Assembly (NCBI RefSeq): GCF_932294415.1
Contig: NC_065541.1
Location: forward strand, 52,244,290-52,308,289
Direction: 5' to 3'
DNA: 64,000 nt
DNA from: Quercus robur
Lineage: Eukaryota; Streptophyta; Magnoliopsida; Fagales; Fagaceae
The notes beneath the pieces were generated by a model that saw only the letters and a program-made list of their open reading frames with translations, was not told the DNA's origin and searched no databases. The translations under genes were made by a program, and so were the position numbers. Shown piece after piece: positions 10,871 to 20,105 of this stretch (position 1 is its first letter; the number at the start of each line of letters is the position of its first letter).

Positions 10871-11460
10871 AATAACCTCTATAACTCTTTTCTTTGATAG
10901 CCACACTCTCCATCACCTATGAGGTTGGTGTCATAGGAATTTTCCTTGCGAAAGCTGTTATTGATTTTCTTTTATCATCTGTAATTACAATTTCAATACC
11001 ACCTATCTTAGTTTCTTTGCACCTATCCATAAATGCAGGTATGGACCCCATTTATATGTTATCTTTTTTATAAAAAAAAATTATGTGTTCATAACAGGTT
11101 TACATATGAACTTATGTTTTTGATGGCATATATATATGTTGATTTAAATATTACTAAAGGAATCGAAATACCAATGTGTTGCCTTAGTGACTAAGGGGCG
11201 GACTAGGATGAGTTGTAAATCCAAATGTCCTAAATTCAACCTCTAGCTGTGAATTTATCCAAACTCAAATGATGCATGGGGCTAGGTGGGTTTTTGTGCA
11301 TTTGGAATTTATTTGATAAGAGTGGGTTCAAAGGGCCCAACCTTAGAGAGATTCCAAGTGTCATTAAAAAAAGTGCAAAGATTTTAATTATGATAAAGTA
11401 AACAATATTGTAAATATTTTGATTCTCCAAAAAAATATATATTGTAAATATTTTATTTTT
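10871..11460. other. AT-rich intergenic sequence
   Basis: No gene or clear repeat boundary was seen. It contains A/T homopolymers and short TA repeats. Confidence 0.4.
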
Positions 11461-11664
11461 AGTGTGCGTTTGGCATGAATTATTTTTGTCAACTTATTTT
11501 ACTATTCAGCTTATTTTTGCTACTATTCATGGGTCTTATTGTACTTTTTGATATTATTCATGAGTCCTACTGTACTATTTCAGCTAACTTTTACCTTTAT
11601 TTATACTACTTTCAGCAAAAAGTTTTCAGTTTTAACAAAATAAGCGGATCTCAAACCAAGTCTT
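11461..11664. mobile_element. MITE-like repeat ('TACTATTCATGGGTC' family), copy 1
   Basis: The block runs from GTGCGTTTGGCATGAATT to AAAATAAGCGGATCTCAAAC. It contains GCTACTATTCATGGGTC, TACTGTACTATTTCAGC and GCAAAAAGTTTTCAGTTT. The same phrases in the same order occur at 53499-53727. The ends look like degenerate inverted GTTTGG/CCAAAC termini. It is non-coding and probably a non-autonomous DNA transposon. Confidence 0.6.
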
Positions 11665-11840
11665 AATAGAGGATCTTCTATAGTAACTCTAATATTTTTT
11701 GGGTATGAGATTACAATAAGTGAAATGAATTCCTTGGGTTCCAGACCACCAAAAAAATCATAGGATTTATCTTTTTCTTTTCTTTTTTTAGGAATGAATT
11801 TATCTCTTCTAATATTGAAGTATTTGTAAAAATTTAATGT

Positions 11841-12240
11841 TCTTTTTTTTTTTTTGTTTGGTTAAAAAGAACTACAAAACACAGACTATCTCACGCTAGA
11901 GGTGAGATCAGTTTCAGTTATCCTATTAACATACATGCCAGCAGTATCTAAATTAACTAAATACAAAATATCAGGGCTTGGCGGATAATCAAACACAACA
12001 AAAACTTCAGCCATGGTACCACCCCATCTAGCAAGCGCATATGCGCATCTATTGCCTTCTCTATACACGTGTGTCACTTGGACTTGAAGGAATCTTCTCA
12101 ATAAGCACCTGCAATCGTGTAAGAGAGGGGCATAAGGTTTATTAGTGACTGCATTAGACTTAACAAGATCAACCACCACTTTCGCATCCAAATCCACAAT
12201 CAGCCTCTGGATTCCTGCCTCCAAAGCCAGCTTTAGCAGT
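11841..12240 (-). mobile_element. 5'-truncated LINE, RNase H end, minus strand
   Basis: The minus strand from 12224 to 11886 encodes an RNase H-like segment: RLIVDLDAKVVVDLVKS, HDCRCLLRRFLQVQVTHVYR, then EGNRCAYALARWG and a stop. A T-rich run near 11841-11857 is the poly(A) tail of the minus-strand insertion, preceded by the 3' phrase TTTTTAACCAAA (complement). It lies head to head with the plus-strand LINE end at 12467-12979, about 230 bp away. The two peptides are similar but not identical, so they are separate insertions of related elements. Only the 3' end of ORF2 is present. Confidence 0.75.
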
Positions 12241-12466
12241 TAACCATGCCGCCATTCCTGCTTTAAGGAATGGAGTAAGGGATTATAAATATTAAAATTT
12301 TGAAAGAAAAAAAGAAAAATTGGTAGTGATCCACGTGGTGAAAAAACATGTGAAGTATATTGGAGTGACGTGGACTATTTTGATGTGTAAGAGCAAACTT
12401 TTTTATTAAACTAGCATTTATCTAGAAAGAAGAACATTTCATGCTCAAGCAAGTCATAATAATTTT

Positions 12467-12979
12467 GTTGACTTTTGGGAAGTGCTGGTGGGGGCGGTAT
12501 CATCCGTGACCATAATGGGAAGTGGGTTATGGGATACATGAGAAATATTGGGCTGGCTACAAGTGTGGCTGCTGAATTTTGGGCCTTGAGGGATGGGCTG
12601 TTGCTTGCAGTCCAACTTGGTATTAACCACCTGCATGTTGAATTAGATGCTCAAGTTGTTGTAAATCTTGTGCAGTCTAAGAAAGATATTAATAACTCAT
12701 GTGCTGCTCTGCTCAATGACTGCAGGTACCTCCTGAAGCAAATCCAGCATGTCAAGATCACCCATGTGTTTAGAGAGGCAAATAGATGCGCCGATAATCT
12801 CGCTAGAGCTGGCTGCTCCTTCTCTGGAAATTTTGTTGTACTTAATGCACCGCCTAGTGATGACTTTTGTAATATTTTAAATGCGGATGCTAATGGTTTG
12901 TATACTCTAAGGCTTTCAGCCAGAACATCGCCGTTTATGGCTAGTTAATTTTATTGCAGCTCCTCTTTAACCAAAAAAA
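12467..12979 (+). mobile_element. 5'-truncated LINE with complete 16-bp target duplication
   Basis: The plus strand 12475-12948 encodes an RNase H-like domain: GSAGGGGIIRDHNGKWVMGY, AAEFWALRDGLLLAVQLGI, HVELDAQVVVNLV and THVFREANRCADNLARAG, then the stop. The insertion ends TCTTTAACC plus a short A run. It is flanked by AAGTCATAATAATTTT at 12451-12466 and again at 12980-12995, a perfect 16-bp target-site duplication typical of target-primed reverse transcription. Endonuclease and reverse transcriptase parts were never copied here. An open frame this long suggests a fairly recent insertion. Confidence 0.85.
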
Positions 12980-12995
12980 AAGTCATAATAATTTT

Positions 12996-13543
12996 TTTTT
13001 TTTATGTAAAAAAACTAGAAAAAAAAATTATGAAAAGATAACACGTCATAATATATATGTCGTTTCTCAAAAAAAAAAAAAAAGTCATAATATAGACGTC
13101 CTTTATTAATATTTTTTAACAATATGAAATTTTATTGATTTAGATAACACTTTTGATAAGAGGAAAATGATATCAATTTTATTAATTAGAATTTCCTTAG
13201 TAAGGTTTCAAATTGAAGAATTTAGGTAGTACTTCTTTCTCAAAAAAAAAAGGGTAGACTTCAAATTTTTTATAACATTTGGTGGTGAATTTCAATCGGA
13301 GTAATTTGACCTTTTCATTTAAGAAGAAGTTTTAATTTTTCTTAAAATAAAATATTAAACAATATACTGCAAGATGAAATTTAATCACCTCGTAAAAACA
13401 AGTGGTATAAATATTATATACAGTATAAAATAAAAATTGGGTCTTAGAGATCATGATATCATAATGTGAATAGGCGAAGACAACTCTGTAACTATAGATG
13501 TGGTCTCTGGGTTTTCTATCACTTATTCACTTCTCTCCACTCT
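12996..13543. other. AT-rich intergenic sequence
   Basis: No coding exon was seen. Several A runs and the repeated phrase AGTCATAATAT follow the LINE target site (13023-13100), which suggests the site was already a low-complexity AT tract. Confidence 0.4.
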
Positions 13544-13875
13544 ATTGGTAAGCAAACCTATCCCTCTCTTTCTCAGTCTCTTTGCTTCTACTATATATGC
13601 TGATTGCTGACTAATCTCTAAAGACAGAAATGCTAAATCCAACGTTTTTACACATACATTAGCTAAAAGTAATGGCACTACAAACTATTTAAGAATAGTT
13701 GTAAGTAATGAAGCATACGGGTACCTATGTCGCATGAAATGATTGGCTGACCAAAGAATCGGACAGAAAATTGAAGACATAAATAAGCCAAAATAAATTT
13801 TTTTAGAAAATAAATAAAGTGGTGGTGTTTAAATTTGTGAGGAATCTGAAGCTCAGGTGCATACTGTCAAGAAGT

Positions 13876-13916
<41 letters not shown>
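13544..13916 (+). repeat. Poly(A)-ended dispersed repeat, copy 2, with a 40-A tail
   Basis: It matches 1835-2192 in order and orientation and ends GAAGTC followed by 40 consecutive A (13877-13916). Similarity between the copies ends exactly at the A run. A long uninterrupted A tract decays quickly, so this copy looks young or its tract has recently expanded. It is non-coding. Confidence 0.5.
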
Positions 13917-13918
<2 letters not shown>

Positions 13919-14287
13919 CGTTGCAAACTTAGGAGATGCTCTGAAAAATTTAACGATTTGTTTTTTGTTAAATGAAAAATGAAAATAGTAGATGAGTATA
14001 AGTGTTAGTCTTAAACCGTTTTTAAAATTAAGTATTTGATACAATATATTATATTTTCTAAATTAAGCTATCTATGTTTATTATTTGAAATTTTTTTAAA
14101 TTTTGTAATTTTTTTTTATAGGAAACATAATGCATTTCATATTCAATTATTATATAAAGCAAGATATTTTGTTAATAATGTAATGTGTAGTTGGAAATTG
14201 TTTCTAGCACCATAGGTTAAAACTCCTCATCTCAAAAAAAAAAAAAAAAAAAAAGAAGAAGAAGGAAAACCCTCCTCCTAAAGCATT

Positions 14288-14722
14288 GTTGAAGTGAACT
14301 GAAATGAACAAAGTAGACCTAATTGGACCTATATAGATCAAAATGGATGGGATAGACTGAAGTAGACCATAATGGACCGAAATGAACTGAATGTGACTAA
14401 ACTGGATTGAAGTGGACTGAAAAGGACCAAATTGGATTGAAGTAAACTGAAAAGACCAAAATGGACTGAAGTGAACCTATATAGAGCGAAATGGCCCGAA
14501 TAGACCATAATGGACCGATATAGACTATAATCGACTAAAGTGGACTGAACTAAATCGAAGTGTATTGAATGAGACTGAAATGGATTGAAGTAGACCATAA
14601 TGGACCGAAACCCGAAGTGGACCGAAATGTATCAAATTAGACCGCAATGTAATGAAGTAGACCGAACTGGATTGAGAGGGATATAATTTGACTGAAGTAG
14701 ACCATAATGGACCAAAATGCTA
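14288..14722. repeat. Degenerate short-unit tandem array (GACCGAAATGGACTGAAGT)
   Basis: About 430 bp are built of variants of a ~10-11 bp phrase, GGACTGAAGT / GGACCGAAAT, often paired as a ~20-bp unit such as ACTGAAGTAGACCATAATGG. There are dozens of imperfect units and no long coding frame with a domain. The array starts shortly after an A-rich tract and ends near CCAAAATGCTACG. Confidence 0.8.
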
Positions 14723-15136
14723 CGTTGATGTGCCTCAACAAGAACATAACAACAATAAATACTAATATAGATATAGATTATAAATTATGGATTATGAATT
14801 ACGGTTATATATTATCATTCAAAGTGATTAAAAAGGAAAATATGTAATAAAAAACATCTAAACAAATAAGGCAATAATTTTTTTTTTTTTTTATTTTATT
14901 TTATAAATAATATGATAGAATTTCAATTTATGTTTATTTGCTCTATGATAATTACAATAATTTATAATACATTTGGAGAAAGCGTAAGTGAATTCATTGC
15001 TTTTGTTGACTTTTGATTTGTACATATTGGCTTGGCAAGATGATATATTGGAGTTTTATCTTCTTCTTTAATTTGTTGATTTTTAATATTTAATATTTAA
15101 TTGCAATATAATTGGGTTGTTTGTGATTCCACCAAC

Positions 15137-15137
<1 letters not shown>
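14723..15137. other. AT-rich intergenic sequence
   Basis: No gene seen; T runs near 14879-14891. Confidence 0.4.
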
Positions 15138-15173
<36 letters not shown>

Positions 15174-15191
15174 ACACACACACACACACAA
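15138..15191. repeat. 34-nt poly(C) run followed by (CA)n
   Basis: Bases 15138-15171 are 34 consecutive C on the plus strand, followed by a short CA repeat. Such pure C/G runs are rare in plant DNA and are also places where sequencing and assembly length errors are common. Confidence 0.85.
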
Positions 15192-15270
15192 GTTGTATGT
15201 GGATTTCTCTTTGAAGAAAACTAGGTTGTTTGGATGTGGAATTTTAAAGGGGTTTTTGAGTGTGTGTCCA

Positions 15271-15314
15271 TTTAAAGGGGTTTTGTGTTTTAAAAAACAC
15301 AAAACCCCTTTAAA
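15271..15314. repeat. 44-bp near-perfect palindrome
   Basis: TTTAAAGGGGTTTTGTGTTT at 15271-15290 is mirrored by its complement up to 15314, giving 21-bp arms with a 2-bp centre. A partial extra copy of the arm (TTTTAAAGGGGTTTTTGAG) lies at 15242-15260. It may be the remnant of a small inverted-repeat element, or a cruciform-forming site. Confidence 0.8.
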
Positions 15315-15900
15315 ATTACATGTTCTATTTAAAAAAAAAAAAAAAATCTAATATGTAATGAGCAATTTGTTAATTACCAATCAACTTGGGAGTATACTGT
15401 TCAATTGTAAAGTTTATAAAAAGGGTAATGCTGGGACTATAATTTGTTCATATAGTGAATTATGATTGATGGAATTGTAAACCCATATAAGCCCATTACT
15501 TTTACTACACCACCCACAACTCAACGTGTAAGTAAATTGTGGCATAAGGATTTTTGATTTTTGTTAGAGAAAAGATTGAAATGGACGAGTAGTTAAAGTA
15601 CAATTAAGTTAACCCATTGTCATCACAAAAAAATAAAATAAAATAAATAACCCATTGTCTAATAATTTAGAATTTTTTATAAATAAAAAATAATTTGGAG
15701 TACAATTAACCCATTGTCTAATAATTTGGAACTTTTTTATCAAAAAAAAAAAAAAAAAAAAGGAATTTTGAAGAACAAAAATTAAAGGTAGCTTCAAAAA
15801 GCAAATCGGCGCCCAGCGAGTGTGACCGTGAGTTCTTCCCTCACAAAAAAGATATCAGAGAGAGAGATCAGAGTAAAAGAAAAGAGTATTTCGGAGCTGA
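15315..15900. promoter_or_regulatory. FolD4 upstream region
   Basis: No gene. The AT-rich sequence holds a repeated phrase, CCCATTGTCTAATAATTT (about 15650 and 15711). The last ~80 bases before the ATG, with GAGAGAGAGATCAGAG, look like a short 5' untranslated region. No unambiguous TATA box can be placed. Confidence 0.4.
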
Positions 15901-18900
15901 ATGGAGAAAATCTGCGGCGCAGTCCGATTGTCCCCTGAATCCTCCACCACGGCTCGCCTTCTCCTCCCCTTAACCCGCAACCTCAGCCGCCAACACGGCG
16001 TCGTTTCTTTTAACCGCCTTGTCGGAGTGAGACTCCCTCACCGTCACCTCACCTCTCTCACAGCCCTCACCACCCATTGTTCGCCTTCACCATCGCCCCT
16101 CGTCTCAGGTACTTTACTTTTAGTCTTTTCTGTTTTTCTTTCATTGTGGCATTTTGTCGAACATGTTGAACGCATTTTCATTTCTTTTGTTTTTTGGCAA
16201 ACAGCATCAGTGGCTACTGAGACATCTGCTAAAGTTATTGACGGAAAAGCAATTGCGAAGCAAATCAGAGATGAGATAACTGAGGAAGTATCAAAGATGA
16301 AGAATGCTATCGGTGTTACTCCAGGATTAGCGGTTATTCTTGTTGGGGATAGGAAGGACTCTGCAACTTACGTGCGCAACAAGAAGAAAGCTTGTGAGTC
16401 TGTGGGAATTAATTCTTTTGAAGTTCGTTTGCCTGAGGATTGTACAGAACAGGAAGTACTCAAATTTATCTCTGACTTCAACGATGATCCTTCGGTTCAT
16501 GGAATCCTCGTTCAGTTACCTCTGCCTTCTGTATGCTTCTTAATTTCAACTTCGTTTTTTCGTTTGTTGAAAATCATGGTATAATGCAAAAATAAACAAA
16601 AGGGTGTGTTTTTTTTAGTGTGAAAATAAATTATTCTTTTGTTGTATGGAGCAAATATACATGCAAGAAAATGTCCATGTGGCCAATCCCAGTTAGTTAG
16701 GACTATGGCTTAGCCGTTCAGTCTTTTATTTTGAGAAAAATATGTGTTTTATGTCATGGTATGTTAATGTATTTGCACATTGATATCATTGTACTAATTG
16801 ATGTAGAAGAATTGATTCTATAGCTTATTATTATTATGTGTATTTGTATACCCTATGTTTAAGTATTTTCCGGCTTACATTAACAGACACTGTTGATTCT
16901 AGTTTAGCCAGAGCAATTTTAGTCCCTAAAGTTTAAAGTGATTGCTTTTGGTCCCTTAGATGACATAGCCAAATCAAAAACTAACATGTCAGTACTCTAT
17001 ACTGACTAAAACCGATCCCTTTAAGTTTGGTAGGGACTAAAATGGATCACTTTAAATTCTTAGGGACTAAAAGCAATTACTTCAAACTTTAGGGACTAAA
17101 ACTGCTATAAATTAAAGTTTACAGACCAATAGTGTATTTTTTGGCGTAGAAAAATTTGAACATGTCTGTATGGATCTCATCATGTGCATAGCAGGGCAGT
17201 TTTGGAGATTTGTGGATTCTGTGGTCTGTGGTTCATTAAGCTTGATTTATTCATAAATCATGTATGAAAACATTGGCACAATGCAGTGTTCTTTCTAAGC
17301 CCAACTGCCCTATTACTTTATGATGCTGATATTATTGATTTTGGTGAAGTCATACCAAATATTATACACAAAGATTTATGCTATAATTTATTTCTGTGTT
17401 AGCATGTATGAAGCCTCAATGTTGTTTCTGCCTGTGATTCATGAAAAAGTCTTTCTGAGTTTCTTTGTCTTCTTGGATTTCGTACCAGCATATGAATGAG
17501 CAGAACATCTTAAATGCTGTTAGCATTGAGAAAGATGTGGATGGATTTCACCCACTGAACATTGGCCGTCTAGCCATGCGAGGTAGAGAACCCTTGTTTG
17601 TTCCATGCACGCCAAAGGGATGTATAGAGTTGTTGCATAGATATGGTATTAATATCAAAGGAAAGAAAGCAGTTGTAATTGGCCGGAGCAATATTGTTGG
17701 AATGCCAGCCGCTCTATTGCTGCAAGTGAGATTTTATTCGCCCAAACTTCACTTATTTGAAGAATAGATCATTAGTTCGCTATGGTTCATTTCTGTTTGA
17801 TTCTAATGCTATTGTGATGTTTTAACATTGTTAGAGGGAAGATGCTACCATAAGTATAGTCCATTCAAGAACCAAAAACCCTGAGGAGTTCATAAGAGAA
17901 GCAGATATTATTATTTCAGCTGTAGGCCAACCAAATATGGTTAGGGGCAACTGGATAAAGCCTGGTGCAGTTATTATTGATGTTGGAATTAATCCTGTTG
18001 AGGTGAGCAGAAACCTGTGGTCCTTTGCATCATACTTGATTATATCTTTGGTGCTTCTCTCTCTCTCTCTCTCTCTCTCATATTGGCTTTTATCCCTCCC
18101 TTAAAAACTTGTGAAATATAAGAAATTACTCAATGAAGCATTGTCTAGGGTTAGCATTTTTTTCTTTTACAATCCGCCTATGGACACACCTGATTTCACA
18201 ACGAGTAATGTTAGGACCACAACTTTTGTCACAACTTACTTACGTGGCAAGTTGTGAGTGGAGTTGTGGACCCACCACTTCCACCACTCACTACTTGCCA
18301 TGTGAACAAGTTATGGCCCTAGCATTTTCCTTTGACAATATGCCTGGGTGTCTACTTGTGATTGGATTTCAGCTCTTACACACAGCTACTTGCTGGAAAA
18401 AAATTTAGGTACACCAACCACAAGGTGACACTTATGCATGTTTTGGATTTGGGTGGTAGTTGGGTGTGTCCCTAGCATTATTCCTTTTTTTTTTTTTTTT
18501 TTTTTTTTAGTTTTAGTCTGAAGGGAGGGGAAAAGGAGAAATCCGAACTGGTGACATGGTCTCCCTTAAAAACCTCCGCTTCATGAGGCATGGTCTCCAA
18601 CCATTTTGCTATCCATTGGAGGATTATTAGCTCATTTTAAAATATGACTGTTGTCAAAAGAATGAAAGATGATAGCTTGTGCCAATTTGATGTTGCTTTC
18701 TAACTCAAGGTTCCATGTTACTGAGCTGGTCATATTTGTGCATTTGGCAGGATACAAATAGCCCTCGAGGTTACCGTTTGGTTGGAGATGTCTGTTATGA
18801 GGAGGCCTGCAAGGTTGCTTCAGCTATCACTCCAGTTCCTGGTGGAGTGGGTCCAATGACAATAGCAATGCTTCTCTCAAATACTCTTATCTCAGCAAAG

Positions 18901-18921
18901 AGGATACACAATTTCCAATGA
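15901..18921 (+). CDS. FOLD4: Bifunctional FolD 4, chloroplast-type (methylenetetrahydrofolate dehydrogenase/cyclohydrolase)
   Basis: Exons 15901-16108, 16205-16530, 17489-17725, 17835-18002 and 18751-18921 give 369 aa with all junctions in phase. The enzyme interconverts 5,10-methylene-, 5,10-methenyl- and 10-formyl-tetrahydrofolate with NADP. Residues 1 to ~70 form a Ser/Arg-rich, acid-poor presequence as expected for plastid import. The core follows from [15 protein letters not shown]. Catalytic Tyr125 and Lys129 lie in [11 protein letters not shown]. Other hallmarks are [27 protein letters not shown], the NADP-binding [14 protein letters not shown] and the C-terminal [15 protein letters not shown]. 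The text closely resembles Arabidopsis FOLD4 (At4g00620, from memory), including the final KRIHNFQ. It is convergent with taspase, with 1.2 kb between stop codons. It looks fully functional. Intron 1 is 96 nt, a multiple of three, with no in-frame stop. Confidence 0.93.
16911..17106. mobile_element. MITE in FolD4 intron 2
   Basis: It has inverted ends: AGCAATTTTAGTCCCTAAAG at the left and CTTTAGGGACTAAAACTGCT at the right. Inner phrases are also mirrored (GATTGCTTTTGGTCCCTTAG and TTAGGGACTAAAAGCAATTA). It is non-coding and lies wholly within the intron, so it should not affect the protein. Confidence 0.7.
18204..18327. mobile_element. Small MITE in FolD4 intron 4
   Basis: The ends are inverted: AATGTTAGGACCACAACTTT and GTTATGGCCCTAGCATT. 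The inner arms AACTTACTTACGTGGCAAGT and ACTTGCCATGTGAACAAGTT are also related in inverted order. It is about 120 bp and non-coding. A (CT)n microsatellite (18058-18079) precedes it and a T run (18485-18509) follows. Confidence 0.55.
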
Positions 18922-20105
18922 AATTTCTGAGTTTTTGGCTGCAAGGAAAGATGCTTCATTCACAACTTACATTTCGTAATCACCTTGTCCTCCACCATGG
19001 GGTGTATTCTCACTTCAGCCTAGATTAGCATTGGTTGTCACAGTTTTGAAATAAATTACTTAATAGTCTTTAGATGAAGTAAAAAAGGGTTTTAAAATGA
19101 TTTCCAGTGGGCAATTTAGCAGCTTTATTTTTATGTAAGGATTAGCCCTCTGAAAACATGGTAGTTATGTATTTTGCATCGGAAGTGAAAGTGGGGAAAA
19201 GCTGCCTCTACTCTTGAAGAGGAATGGTGTTTACAGAGAAGCTACTAGAACTCTTGATTAGATTTGTTCTCTGTGAAACCTGGAGCCGACTGAAAGTTGT
19301 ATACAATTTTTAGATGCTTAAGTTTTGAATGATAGTTTTAAGAGCCTTGTGAGAACCTCCTTATAGAGAATGTTGGTGAGCATGTTATTATTTTCTTTGA
19401 TGAAAAAAGGGTCACACAAGATGTCGAATTAGCATCCAAATGCTCACTTATTGCTGTACTCTCAAAATCTTTACGTCCATTTGATTTTGGTCAACATTTT
19501 TTTTTCTTTGATAAGTTGATTTTGGTGAATGAAGCCAGAACTTCATGCAAATTGGTCAAATCTGCTCAATGGACAAGAGTCACAAGACACTGCCAAAACC
19601 CATGAAGCAATGCACAAGGTTTCCTCCATAACTAAAGAAGGCTTATATTGAAACAATCAAAACGACCACCATTTTAACAATTGCAGATTTGCAACAAACA
19701 ATTCATTTTAACAATTGCAGATTTGCAACAAACAATTTCAGAGTCGGTACAACTAACTTTAAATTAATACTAAAAGATATAAGTCATTTTTAGCAAAATT
19801 CTTTAATCCATTGATTGAACTTTGGCACAATACAATTATTTGTGAACAACGTTATCAATTTGCAGTCAATTTTAGAGCCTTCTTAGCACCTGTGCTAGAC
19901 TCTTAATTCTCAGTCACTACTCGCTAGTGTTGTGTTTCCACTGAAGGCAGGACCATGTGAAGCAGCAATCGGGATCTTTGGAATTACCATTATCACTAAT
20001 AGGAAACAGCAGATGGTGATCTTTTTTGTCAATTCCGAATATGAACAAGGTTGCCCTGTTCTTCATTGAAAAAAAGAACATGACAAACCTGAAGAAGGAA
20101 AGCAG
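18922..20105. other. Convergent intergenic region between FolD4 and taspase
   Basis: It holds the 3' untranslated regions of both genes and no additional coding exon. A perfect direct tandem repeat with a 34-bp period lies at 19671-19738; each unit contains AACAATTGCAGATTTGCAAC. Confidence 0.6.

Noticed and set aside
15901-16584. FolD N-terminal region as a single-exon 227-aa protein
   Set aside because: The GT-AG intron 16109-16204 and the exon joins that restore the full FolD text make the spliced gene far more likely.
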